Positions 55,463-63,300 of a DNA stretch of 64,000 nt are shown here, one piece after another (the stretch's first letter is position 1; each line of letters opens with the position of its first letter). A program made the position numbers and the translations under genes. The stretch is from JBBQNR01 sp963774075 (lineage in GTDB: Bacteria > Actinomycetota > Thermoleophilia > Solirubrobacterales > JBBDJG01): assembly GCA_963774075.1 (NCBI GenBank), contig CAVZDP010000002.1:689297-753296 (forward strand), read 5' to 3'. The notes under the pieces were generated by a model, which had not been told where the DNA came from, made no database searches, and was given only the letters and a program-made list of their open reading frames with translations.

Positions 55463-56057
55463 CCTCTTCTGGAACCGGCAGCCCGTACTCGGTCAGGTCT
55501 CCGAGGTCCATTCGCCGGCCAAAGCGGGTGAAGGCGTCCGCGAAGCGCACGGGTAAGCGCAGCAGCACAATCGCGATGAAATCGCCGGGCAAAGGTCCCG
55601 GACCCTGGCGCAACAAGATGTTCGGCGGCGTGCGCACTGAGAGCCAGACCTTTGACGCCCCGCCCTCGGCCAGGTCGTAGGCGATCTCCATTCCCGAGCA
55701 GCCTGGGCCGACCACCAGCGTCTTCTTGCCTCTGAAGGGATCGGCGTTCTTGTAGTCAGCCGAGTGCAGCAGAGTTCCGCTGAAGCTGTCGCGACCGCTC
55801 CAATCGGGGATGACCGGCTCGTCCTCGTAGCCCGTTGCCATGACGACCTGAGGGGCATGAATCTCGCCCGAGGACGTATCGAGCGCCCACGTCCCGTTGC
55901 CACGGTCCAGTCGATCCACGCGTGTGCCGAGCTGGAGGTCGATTCCATCCTCGCTCGCGTGGCGTTCGACGTGCTCGGCCATCTCGTCCCGGGTGGGGAA
56001 GATCGGAGTGCCTTTCGGGAAAGGCCTCCCAGGCAGGTGCGAGAGCCAGCCGAGCAC
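55457..56057 (-). pseudogene. Flavin-containing monooxygenase fragment, truncated both ends
   Basis: The fragment contains LPGRPFPKGTPIFPTRDEMA, DLQLGTRVDRLDRGNG, VVMATGYEDEPVIPDW and the NADPH loop LVVGPGCSGMEIAYDL. The N-terminal FAD Rossmann motif is missing and the C-terminus stops at DLTEYGLPVPEEG, where MBL sequence begins. A deletion relic. Confidence 0.75.
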
Positions 56058-56663
56058 CGCGCGATCGTGCGGTTCTCGCGGTCAGTCGGCGTGCCGCGCC
56101 CGATCCCCGACCTGCTCGGGATGTCGATACGAGTGCTCGACGTCTACGGCAAAGGCCGGCATCAGGACTTCTTGCTCGTCACTTCGGCCGACTACCCGAT
56201 CCTGCACCACATCTTTCTTCCCGCGACCGACGTACAGCAGCGGCCCTATACGTCGTCGCTTCCGTACCGCGCCGGACGCGATCTCTTTCTCGTCGGAGCG
56301 CTGCCCGATCGCCACTCGCCGCGCCCTGCCGGTGAGACCGAGTTCGAACGCCTCGACGCCGCTGCATTGAGCGGCCGGCTCGCTTTCCAGCTCGCTGTCG
56401 CGGCAATCCGAGGCCGGTTCCGACCGGTCGCAAAGCTCAAGATCGGCGCGCGGCTCCCGGCCGAGCTGGACGCGCTGCGCTTCAACCCCTGGAACACAGG
56501 CGGCGGCATGGAACCGGCCGGGTGGCTCAACGGCGCACGCGACCGTGCCTACAAGCTGTCCCAGGCGGCATGGCGACGGTCGCGCAGGCACGGAGCGACG
56601 TTGCAGGAGGCTGCAGATCGGCAAGCCGAAGCGCTCACCATCGTCGAGAAGCGCTCCGGTTAA
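56055..56663 (+). pseudogene. N-truncated hypothetical enzyme (catalase-fold-like), function uncertain
   Basis: Coding is convincing from EHRAIVRFSRSVGVPRPIPD to the end at 56663, with LDVYGKGRHQDFLLVTSADY, LHHIFLPATDVQQRPYTSSL and LRFNPWNTGGGMEPAGWLN. The block resembles uncharacterised actinobacterial proteins of a catalase-like fold. About 100 N-terminal residues are missing, and the sequence there is antisense to the FMO fragment. No start codon in context. Confidence 0.6.
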
Positions 56664-56679
56664 CGAACGACGGGGCAAC

Positions 56680-56958
56680 GTAGATCGGATAGGACTCGCC
56701 TTGGAGGTCGTGCCTGCCTACGTCATCGACTTTGGTGACCGGCTTCCACTCCTCGGCTTCTTTCGGGCCCGCGGGCAGGCCAGCGGCGTAGAGCTCGAGC
56801 GGGAGTACGCGCAATTGGTCACGCTGCGGGACGGGCTCGTGACTCGCGATCAAGGCTGGTTCCAGTGGGAGGAAGGGCTACGAGCCGCCGGGCTCGACCC
56901 GGATGCCATCGCCCTGCCCAAGCGAAGGAAGGCGGAGCAAGTAGCGGGTAGCAGTTAA
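56680..56958 (+). pseudogene. SnoaL-like C-terminal fragment
   Basis: DRIGLALEVVPAYVIDFGDR, LPLLGFFRARGQASGVELE, VTLRDGLVTRDQGWFQW and LRAAGLDPDA match the last strands of SnoaL/NTF2-like proteins (ending in the AL-AAGL pattern). The first half is absent. It is part of the same mosaic. Confidence 0.55.
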
Positions 56959-57103
56959 CGGTCGCGTTCTCGCTTCGGCGGAGACTGCTCCTTTCGCGTT
57001 TGATCCCACTGTAGGAGGCCTTCACTAATAGCATCGATCGAAGCGGCTCGCCGATTCACTGCCCGGACGAGCGTCGCCGCGATACAAAAAATCCTGGCGC
57101 CGG

Positions 57104-57130
57104 CCTGCAAATCGAAGCGAACACTTTCAC
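57104..57130. repeat. 27-bp segment similar to 29245-29271
   Basis: CCTGCAAATCGAAGCGAACA followed by CTTTCAC matches 22 of 27 bases at 29245-29271. Both lie in gene-poor mobile-element-like regions. Confidence 0.45.
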
Positions 57131-57194
57131 AGGCTCCACTTATTCAATCTCGGTGACAGATGAGGTCCCCATGGGCAGGACGATCGGCTCCGGG

Positions 57195-58373
57195 CTATAG
57201 GGCGTGCCCCGCGCGCAGCTGTTCGACCACCACCAGCACCGCCAGGAGCATGGTGAGCATCGCAGACACGAGCAGCCCGCTGGCGCCGGCCGCGAGGGGC
57301 ACGGCCGCGAGCAGCGCGATCACAGCGGCGACTCGAGGGCGGCTCGGGGCGTGGCCGACCCTGGCGGCGGCGGCAATCAGACCCGCGAGGAAGAGGGCGG
57401 GACCCCCGAGGGCGACGAGCGCTCCCGCGTCCTCGAGGTCGTCCGCCGGATGCGCGATCACCAGCTCGTCGGCGACAGCGATGAGGACTATCCCGGCGAC
57501 GATCGGCAGGTGCAGGTAGGTGTAGATGTCGCGGCCGATCTGGCCCCGCTCCTCAGGCGTGGCAGTGCGGATCCGTTCCAAGATCGCGCCGGCGACCTGG
57601 CCGAAGTAAAGCCACCAGAGCGCCGTCGAGGAGAGGAAGGCGAGCAGCAGCGCGGCGACGACCTCGATGCTCAGCCCGGTGTCCGAGGCGGTCGCGCCCG
57701 CCAGCACGACGCTCTCCCCCAGCGCGATGATCACGAACAGCTGGAAGCGCTCGCCGAAATGGGCGCCCTCGATATGCCACTGGCTCATCGGTGTGCCGCC
57801 CACGCGCGGCAGCCAGTAGGCGGCCAGCGGCGCCGCCAGGTCGAGGCCCAGCGCTCCCAGCCAAAGCGCCCAGCGCAGCCCGTCGGCGTCGGCGATGCCG
57901 CCCGCCACCCAGAGCGGGGCCGACAGAACGCTCCAGGCGAGGATCTGGCGGAAGTTCTGGTTGAAGCGACCGCGCGGCGTTACCGCGACCACGAACGCGT
58001 TGCGCCCGATCTGCATGCCCAGGTAGGCGCCCGCGAACAGAAGCGCGTACTCGCCGAACCCCCCTGGGATGGCGACAGCCATCAGCAGGCTTCCAAGCAT
58101 CACGAAGACCAGCACGAGCCGGACCGGCACCGTGTCCGGATCGAACCAGTTGGTCATCCATGTGGTGTAGTTCCACGCCCAGTAGAGCGCCACGAGCATG
58201 AACGCGGTCTCGGCCGCGGTCGCCCAGCTGAGGTCGTCGAGCAGGTGGTGCGACAGCTGCGTGACCGCGAAGACGTAGACGAGGTCGAAGAACAGCTCGA
58301 AGAAGGTGGCGCGCTGCTCACCGCCGCGACGGATGATCGGGAGCTCGGGGAGGATCGGACTCGGAGCGGCCAT
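57195..58373 (-). CDS. Low-temperature-requirement A (LtrA) family membrane protein
   Basis: This protein of about 392 residues has 10-12 hydrophobic segments. Family blocks: TFFELFFDLVYVFAVTQLSH, ALYWAWNYTTWMTNWFDP, HIEGAHFGERFQLFVIIALG then ESVVLAG, and IYTYLHLPIVAGIVL. The function is poorly known (stress/cold tolerance in Listeria). The start at 58373 (MAAPSPILPELP) is preferred over upstream ATGs. Confidence 0.93.
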   Translation of the reverse strand: MAAPSPILPELPIIRRGGEQRATFFELFFDLVYVFAVTQLSHHLLDDLSWATAAETAFMLVALYWAWNYTTWMTNWFDPDTVPVRLVLVFVMLGSLLMAVAIPGGFGEYALLFAGAYLGMQIGRNAFVVAVTPRGRFNQNFRQILAWSVLSAPLWVAGGIADADGLRWALWLGALGLDLAAPLAAYWLPRVGGTPMSQWHIEGAHFGERFQLFVIIALGESVVLAGATASDTGLSIEVVAALLLAFLSSTALWWLYFGQVAGAILERIRTATPEERGQIGRDIYTYLHLPIVAGIVLIAVADELVIAHPADDLEDAGALVALGGPALFLAGLIAAAARVGHAPSRPRVAAVIALLAAVPLAAGASGLLVSAMLTMLLAVLVVVEQLRAGHAL

Positions 58374-58587
58374 GCCGCGAGCATAAGGAGCCTTCAGGGA
58401 CAAGACATTTTGTGGCAGCGGCATGGCGTTCAGTACAGAGCGAGGAGGCGGTCGACCTCGGCAAGGGCCTCGGTCAGGCTGCAAACGCCGACCACCACCG
58501 GGGAACAGTCGCGGCGGGGGTCTATCCGGCGTGCCGGAATTGGTGTGCCGCCACTCCGGACTCGGTCCTCCACCCCGTCCGACTTCT

Positions 58588-58620
58588 AATAACGACTGTT
58601 ATCCAATAACGAGTGCTATT
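58588..58620 (+). promoter_or_regulatory. Tandem palindromic TetR operators
   Basis: Two near-identical palindromes, AATAAC-GACT-GTTATC (58588-58603) and AATAAC-GAGT-GCTATT (58605-58620), 17 bp apart and ending 10 nt before the TetR ATG. Expected autoregulatory sites. Confidence 0.78.
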
Positions 58621-58629
58621 CTAGTGGTA

Positions 58630-59283
58630 ATGGCGCAAAGAGAGCGCGTACGGCGGCGCCCCCGCGAGGAGATCCGTGAAGAGCTGCTCGCGGCCGCCGC
58701 GCGCGTCTTCGCCCGCCGCGGCTTCCACGGGGCTTCGGTCGAGGCGATCTCAGAGGACGCCGGGCTCTCCACAGGAGCTATCTACTCCAACTTCAACGGC
58801 AAGGAGGATCTGTTCCTCAGCCTCTATGAGCAGCGGATCGAGAGGCGCCGCGGGGAGCTGAGGTCGGCCGTGGAGCGAGCCGGTGGTGGTAAGGCCGGGC
58901 TTGCCGCAGCCAGTGCCGACGTCGCAGAAACGCTCGAACATGAGCGGGAGTGGTTCCTGCTCTACTTCGAGTTCGCCCTGCATGCGGCGCGCGACCCGGC
59001 GTTCGCGCGCCGCTTCCGCAAGGTCCGCCAGGCGGGCCTCCGAAAGCTGCAGGGAGGCCTGAGCGACGGGCTCGAGCACGCGGGGCTCGAACTCCCGCTT
59101 CCCGCGATCGAGCTGGCCCAAGGCTTGCGCGCGCTGAGCTACGGGCTCGCGCTCGACCGCCTCGTCGGCGCCGGCCGGGGCACGGAGGAGCTCTTCGGAC
59201 ACGTCACCGAGTTGATTTGCGGGGGTGGCGGCGTCCAAAAGTCCCAGGCCTCGCAGCGCGCGAAAGCGGTGACCGCGAAGTGA
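58630..59283 (+). CDS. TetR-family transcriptional regulator
   Basis: This 217-residue regulator has the N-terminal HTH RPREEIREELLAAAARVFAR, GFHGASVEAISEDAGLSTGA and IYSNFNGKEDLFLSLYEQR. The ligand domain is helical and acidic. The ATG at 58630 lies next to twin operators; the GTGA overlap with the metallohydrolase gene makes a two-gene operon that it probably represses. Confidence 0.93.
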   Translation: MAQRERVRRRPREEIREELLAAAARVFARRGFHGASVEAISEDAGLSTGAIYSNFNGKEDLFLSLYEQRIERRRGELRSAVERAGGGKAGLAAASADVAETLEHEREWFLLYFEFALHAARDPAFARRFRKVRQAGLRKLQGGLSDGLEHAGLELPLPAIELAQGLRALSYGLALDRLVGAGRGTEELFGHVTELICGGGGVQKSQASQRAKAVTAK

Positions 59284-60020
59284 CGCTGACGCTGTCGCAG
59301 ATCTCCGAGAGCGTCTATCGGCTGGAGGGCGTTTACACCAACTGGTACCTGCTCGAGCAGGGCGGCCGGCTCACCCTCCTCGACGCGGGGTTGCCGCGAG
59401 ACTGGCGTGATTTCTGTTCGGCGCTCTCGCGGCTCGGGCACACGCCCGCCGATATTGACGCCGTGCTGATCACCCATCATCACCCCGACCATGCCGGCAA
59501 TGCCGAGCGCCTCCGGTCGTCCGGGGCGCGCGTCCTCTCGCACCCCGCCGACGCACCCTACCTTCGCGGTGATAGGCGCCTGAGCCGCTCGGGCGTAGTG
59601 CGGTTCCTGTGGCGCCCCTGGTACGCCTTCTACATGGGGAGCTACGTGGCCAAGGGGATCACCCGAACACTCCCGGTTGCAGAGATCGACAAACTGGCCG
59701 ACGGAGAGGTCCTGGATGTGCCCGGCGCTCCCAGAGTCCTCCACGCTCCCGGCCACACCGCGGGCAGCTGCGCGCTGTTCCTCGAGGATCGATCTCTGCT
59801 TTTCAGCGGCGATGCCCTCGTGACACTCGACGTAGTCAGGGGCCCGCGCGGCCGCCAAGGGCCCCAGATCGTCCAGAAGCCGTTCGCCGAGGACGCTGAC
59901 TTAGCGATGACGTCACTTGGCGTGCTCGCCAGCACGAACGCCGAGATTCTGCTACCCGGTCACGGGGAGCCTTGGCCGCACGGAGTCAAGCGTGCGGTGG
60001 AGTTGGCGCGACAGAGATGA
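59280..60020 (+). CDS. Metallo-beta-lactamase-fold hydrolase
   Basis: This 246-residue MBL protein has metal site AVLITHHHPDHAGNAERL (HHHPDH), VLHAPGHTAGSCALFLED, LLFSGDALVTLD and the final His in LLPGHGEPWPHGV. The family covers thioesters, lactones and glutathione conjugates; substrate unknown. Start GTG 59280 overlaps the TetR stop. Confidence 0.88.
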   Translation: MTLTLSQISESVYRLEGVYTNWYLLEQGGRLTLLDAGLPRDWRDFCSALSRLGHTPADIDAVLITHHHPDHAGNAERLRSSGARVLSHPADAPYLRGDRRLSRSGVVRFLWRPWYAFYMGSYVAKGITRTLPVAEIDKLADGEVLDVPGAPRVLHAPGHTAGSCALFLEDRSLLFSGDALVTLDVVRGPRGRQGPQIVQKPFAEDADLAMTSLGVLASTNAEILLPGHGEPWPHGVKRAVELARQR

Positions 60021-60083
60021 CAGCGCGTGGCAATGCTCAGCGGCTGCTGGAGCCCAACGACCGAGGAGAGACTTAGACCCCTC

Positions 60084-60392
60084 ATGAAGCTCTACGTCTG
60101 CTGGGGAACGTTTCCCGTCCCGTGGCCGAGACGGGGCGCGTCGTGGCGCCCCGGCGCGCACCCATGCAAGAGGGCCTATGACGCACTGAAGGAAGCGGGC
60201 TATACGCCCGTGGTAGTGAGGTCGTATGGCCTTTCGTTTCTGCCGGATCTCACCAAGGGACGCAAGGAAGCCAAGCGGCTCACTGGCGAGAGTTACGTCC
60301 CGGTGCTCGTCCTCGATAACGGGCAGGTCATCGCCGACTCCGCGAACATCGCTTCTTGGGCGCAAGCTAATCCAGCGGCCGACGGGGATTGA
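60084..60392 (+). CDS. Glutathione-S-transferase N-terminal/thioredoxin-fold protein
   Basis: This protein of about 102 residues: MKLYVCWGTFPVPWPRRG, HPCKRAYDALKEAGYTPVVV and YVPVLVLDNGQVIADSANIA give a thioredoxin fold with the GST-N VPVL-DNG motif; Cys residues are at 6 and 30. The role is unknown. Start 60084. The 3' end overlaps the convergent thiol protein gene by about 26 bp. Confidence 0.75.
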   Translation: MKLYVCWGTFPVPWPRRGASWRPGAHPCKRAYDALKEAGYTPVVVRSYGLSFLPDLTKGRKEAKRLTGESYVPVLVLDNGQVIADSANIASWAQANPAADGD

Positions 60393-60702
60393 GCCGCACG
60401 CCGCGAATCGCCACGGTTATCCACTGCTCCGGCGGCATCCCCGAAGTACCCGCGCTCGAGCGATAGAGGCGACACTTGAGGCCGAAGTCGGTGCGACTGC
60501 CCGCCCCAGGCTCGACGTCCTCGCCGTCGATCCGCAGCGTCGGCGAGCCGAGAAAGCGCTCCCTTTGAGCCTCGTCGTCGGATTCGACACGACGCAGCTC
60601 GATCTGAGTCTCAACTTCCTCGTCCGCCACCAACTCCCGCACCTTCGGCAGCAGGGTCTCATGATTCGGACAGCCATCGAAGTAAAGGAGCTCTATCCTC
60701 AT
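60367..60702 (-). CDS. Thioredoxin-like small protein
   Basis: This 111-residue protein starts IELLYFDGCPNHETLLPKV, the usual beginning of thioredoxin-fold proteins related to mercury/thiol families, with one Cys; then SPTLRIDGEDVEPG. No CxxC. Predicted redox or metal-binding; function unknown. Confidence 0.78.
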   Translation of the reverse strand: MRIELLYFDGCPNHETLLPKVRELVADEEVETQIELRRVESDDEAQRERFLGSPTLRIDGEDVEPGAGSRTDFGLKCRLYRSSAGTSGMPPEQWITVAIRGVRLNPRRPLD

Positions 60703-60756
60703 GTGGTCAGTCCTAGTGACCGCCGAGCCCGCGATCGACTAGCCCCTGGCTCCAAG

Positions 60757-60776
60757 GCCGCCCGGCGCCGGGCGGC
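60757..60776. repeat. 20-bp perfect palindrome
   Basis: GCCGCCCGGC followed by its exact complement GCCGGGCGGC, in the 218-bp gene-free gap 60703-60920. No gene in the gap; it may form a hairpin terminator for the minus-strand cyclase gene downstream. Confidence 0.55.
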
Positions 60777-60920
60777 GCGGCTCCCTCACACCGGCCGATC
60801 CAGTGTGCGGGTCGAGTGTGCGGGTCGGTTTCGTCACGTCCGCCGACCCCGCGACTCAGCGGCACAGTATGTTCGCCGGCGCGGCTCGCGAGACCGACAC
60901 CGGTCGCTGAGCGTGCTGAG

Positions 60921-62258
60921 TTAGTGCGCGACCGCGAATAGCTGCCACTCGCCCGGAACGCCCTTCAAGGCATGAGGGCCGCGCTCGGTGAAGTCGATCC
61001 CGGAACCGGCGACGAGGTCGGTCACGGTGCGCGAGACGAGCACTTCTCCGGAGCCCGCTTTGGCTGCCACACGGGCGCCGATGTTGACGGCGATGCCGCC
61101 GACGTCTTCCCCGATCAGCTCACATTCGCCCGTGTGCAAGCCGGCGCGGATCTCGATCCCAAGCTGGCTCACCGCCTCCCGGGCAGAGCAGGCGCAGCGG
61201 ATCGCGCGCGCCGGGCCGTCGAAGGTGGCGAGAAAGCCATCGCCCATCGTCTTCACCTCGCGGCCACGGAACCGCTCCAACTGCCCCCGCATGAGAGCGT
61301 CGTGGCGCCCGATCAGGTCCCGCCAGCGGCGATCCCCCATCTCAGCCGCCCGCTGCGTAGAGTCGACGATATCCGTGAACATCACCGTGGCAAGCACTCG
61401 GTCCGGCTCGTGCACTCCCCTGGTGCCGGTGAGGAACTCCTCCATCTCGTCGAGGATGGCGTCGGAGTCGCCGTGGAACCAGAGGTGATCTTCCCCGGGA
61501 AGTTCCATGAACCTCGCGCCCGGAATCTGCTCGGCCATATGACGTCCGGCCTCGACCGAGACGAGCCCATCGCCGGTCCTGTGCAGCATCAATGTCGGAA
61601 CGCGAATCACCGGCAGCACGTGCCGGATGTCGATCTCGAGGTTCATCCTGCTGAGCGCAACCGCTGCGCTAGGACTCGCTCCGCTGCGGAGGTAGCGCCC
61701 GAATCGATCTCTGGCCCCCTCGTCATCGGCGACGCCCGGCGCCCATATCTGGAGCAGACCACCCGCATCGTCCCAGATCTCGGCAAGCCCCTCCAAAAAA
61801 TCCTCGGCGTTCTCCCGCTCGGTAAGGCCCCACGGGTAGTCGGGTTCGGGCAGGCCCTTGGCGTACGATCCATAGACGATCAACGCTGAGGATCGCTCCG
61901 GATAGGTGGCGGCGAAAAGGGCGCACATGACGCCCCCCTCCGATGCTCCGAACAATGCTGCACGCTCCGAGCCGGCAGCGTCCATCACCGCTCGCACGTC
62001 GTCCATCCGCTGTTCGAGAGTGGGAAGCTCTTTCAGCGGCACGCGGTCTGACAGCCCGGTGCCCCTCTTGTCGAACAAGATCAGGCGCGAGAACGAACTG
62101 AGGCGTTCGAGGAAGCGGGCTACCGGCGGATCCTCCCAGGCAGTCTCGATGTTCGACACCCACCCCGGCACATAGACCAGGTCATTTGGACCAGCCCCGA
62201 CGACCTGATAGGCGATGCTGAAGTCGCCGCTTTTCGCGTATCTCGTCTTGGGTTTCAT
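60921..62258 (-). CDS. Alpha/beta hydrolase-class III adenylate/guanylate cyclase fusion
   Basis: This 445-residue protein: an N-terminal alpha/beta-hydrolase (RYAKSGDFSIAYQVVGAG, LILFDKRGTGLSDRV, ALFGASEGGVMCALFAAT with the Ser, LPGEDHLWF with the His) joined to a class III cyclase domain (TVMFTDIVDSTQRAAEMGDR with the metal Asp, VKTMGDGFLATFDGPARAI, GIEIRAGLHTGECELIGED). Such fusions are frequent in mycobacteria and related actinobacteria. It makes cAMP (probable) in response to an unknown hydrolase-domain ligand. Confidence 0.93.
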   Translation of the reverse strand: MKPKTRYAKSGDFSIAYQVVGAGPNDLVYVPGWVSNIETAWEDPPVARFLERLSSFSRLILFDKRGTGLSDRVPLKELPTLEQRMDDVRAVMDAAGSERAALFGASEGGVMCALFAATYPERSSALIVYGSYAKGLPEPDYPWGLTERENAEDFLEGLAEIWDDAGGLLQIWAPGVADDEGARDRFGRYLRSGASPSAAVALSRMNLEIDIRHVLPVIRVPTLMLHRTGDGLVSVEAGRHMAEQIPGARFMELPGEDHLWFHGDSDAILDEMEEFLTGTRGVHEPDRVLATVMFTDIVDSTQRAAEMGDRRWRDLIGRHDALMRGQLERFRGREVKTMGDGFLATFDGPARAIRCACSAREAVSQLGIEIRAGLHTGECELIGEDVGGIAVNIGARVAAKAGSGEVLVSRTVTDLVAGSGIDFTERGPHALKGVPGEWQLFAVAH

Positions 62259-62363
62259 GCGAGGTCTGCTACCAAGCCTAACCCGGCTCTGGGAACCAAC
62301 ACCGACTTAAGCGCGTCATCGACGCATCCCGAGCGATGTTGCCATCATCTAGGCTCCAGGTCG

Positions 62364-63182
62364 GTGCAGACCTGCTATCGGCACCCGCATCGCGAGACCG
62401 GCGTCTCCTGCTCCAACTGCGGGCGGCCGATCTGTCCCGAATGCATGACCGCAACCCCGGTCGGCATGCGCTGTCCAGAGTGCTCCAAGCCGCCCACCAA
62501 CGTGAGGAGCGGTGCAGGCGCCTCAAGCGCGCGGAGGACTGCTTACGCCACCTACGCCCTGATCGCAATCAACGTGGTCGCCTTCATCGCCGAGCTCGGA
62601 GCCGGGGGTGGCGCGACCTCCGGGCAACTCGTCCAAGACGGGGGGATCTTCGGGCCCGCCATCAACGACGGCGATTGGTATCGGATCGTCACCGGCGGTT
62701 TCTTGCATGCCGGGCCGCTGCACCTGCTTTTCAACATGTACGTCCTCTATGTTGCCGGGACGCTTCTGGAGCCGGGAATCGGGACACCCCGCTTCCTCGC
62801 CATCTACTTCATCTCGCTGCTCTCCGGCTCCTTCGGAGCCCTGCTGCTCGACCCGAACGCGCTCACGGTCGGCGCCTCGGGCGCGATCTTCGGCCTGATG
62901 GCGGCTGTGCTGGTGATCGCCCGCGGTCGCGGCATCGAAGAGCTTGCCACCCAGTTCGGGTTCTTCATCGTTCTCAACCTGGTGCTGACGGTCTCGATCC
63001 CGAACATCTCGATCGGAGGCCACCTCGGCGGGCTGATCGGGGGAGCCTTCGCAGCGCTGATTGTGCTCGGCTTCGAGCGCCTGAGCTCGGCGCGTGTCGG
63101 GGTGGCGTTCGAGGCCGGCACGCTGCTGATGCTGGCTGTCGGCGCCGGGTGGGTTGCCATGATCGCGGCCGGCTCCGCCTAG
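62364..63182 (+). CDS. Rhomboid protease with N-terminal zinc-finger
   Basis: This 272-residue protein has a Cys-rich N-terminus (CYRHPHRETGVSCSNCGRPI, CPECMTATPVGMRCPECSKP) of B-box/zinc-ribbon type, then six or seven membrane helices. The catalytic Ser is in LTVGASGAIFGLMAAVLV and the His in SIGGHLGGLIGGAFA; the family WYR motif is GDWYRIVTGGFLHAGPLHLL. Intramembrane serine protease. GTG start. Confidence 0.92.
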   Translation: MQTCYRHPHRETGVSCSNCGRPICPECMTATPVGMRCPECSKPPTNVRSGAGASSARRTAYATYALIAINVVAFIAELGAGGGATSGQLVQDGGIFGPAINDGDWYRIVTGGFLHAGPLHLLFNMYVLYVAGTLLEPGIGTPRFLAIYFISLLSGSFGALLLDPNALTVGASGAIFGLMAAVLVIARGRGIEELATQFGFFIVLNLVLTVSIPNISIGGHLGGLIGGAFAALIVLGFERLSSARVGVAFEAGTLLMLAVGAGWVAMIAAGSA

Positions 63183-63300
63183 CAGTGGTCGTGAACGAGG
63201 GATCGAACGAAGTACCGGATTTCGCTATCCATCCTCCATCCTCTTCACTTTCAATATCGGGCTAACGGTGCCTCATAGTGCAGGGCTACTGGGGCAACGA

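Noticed and set aside
57204..58589. 461-codon plus-strand open frame
   Set aside because: Antisense of the LtrA gene, composed of His/Arg/Gln-rich repeats; LtrA has clear membrane helices and family motifs.
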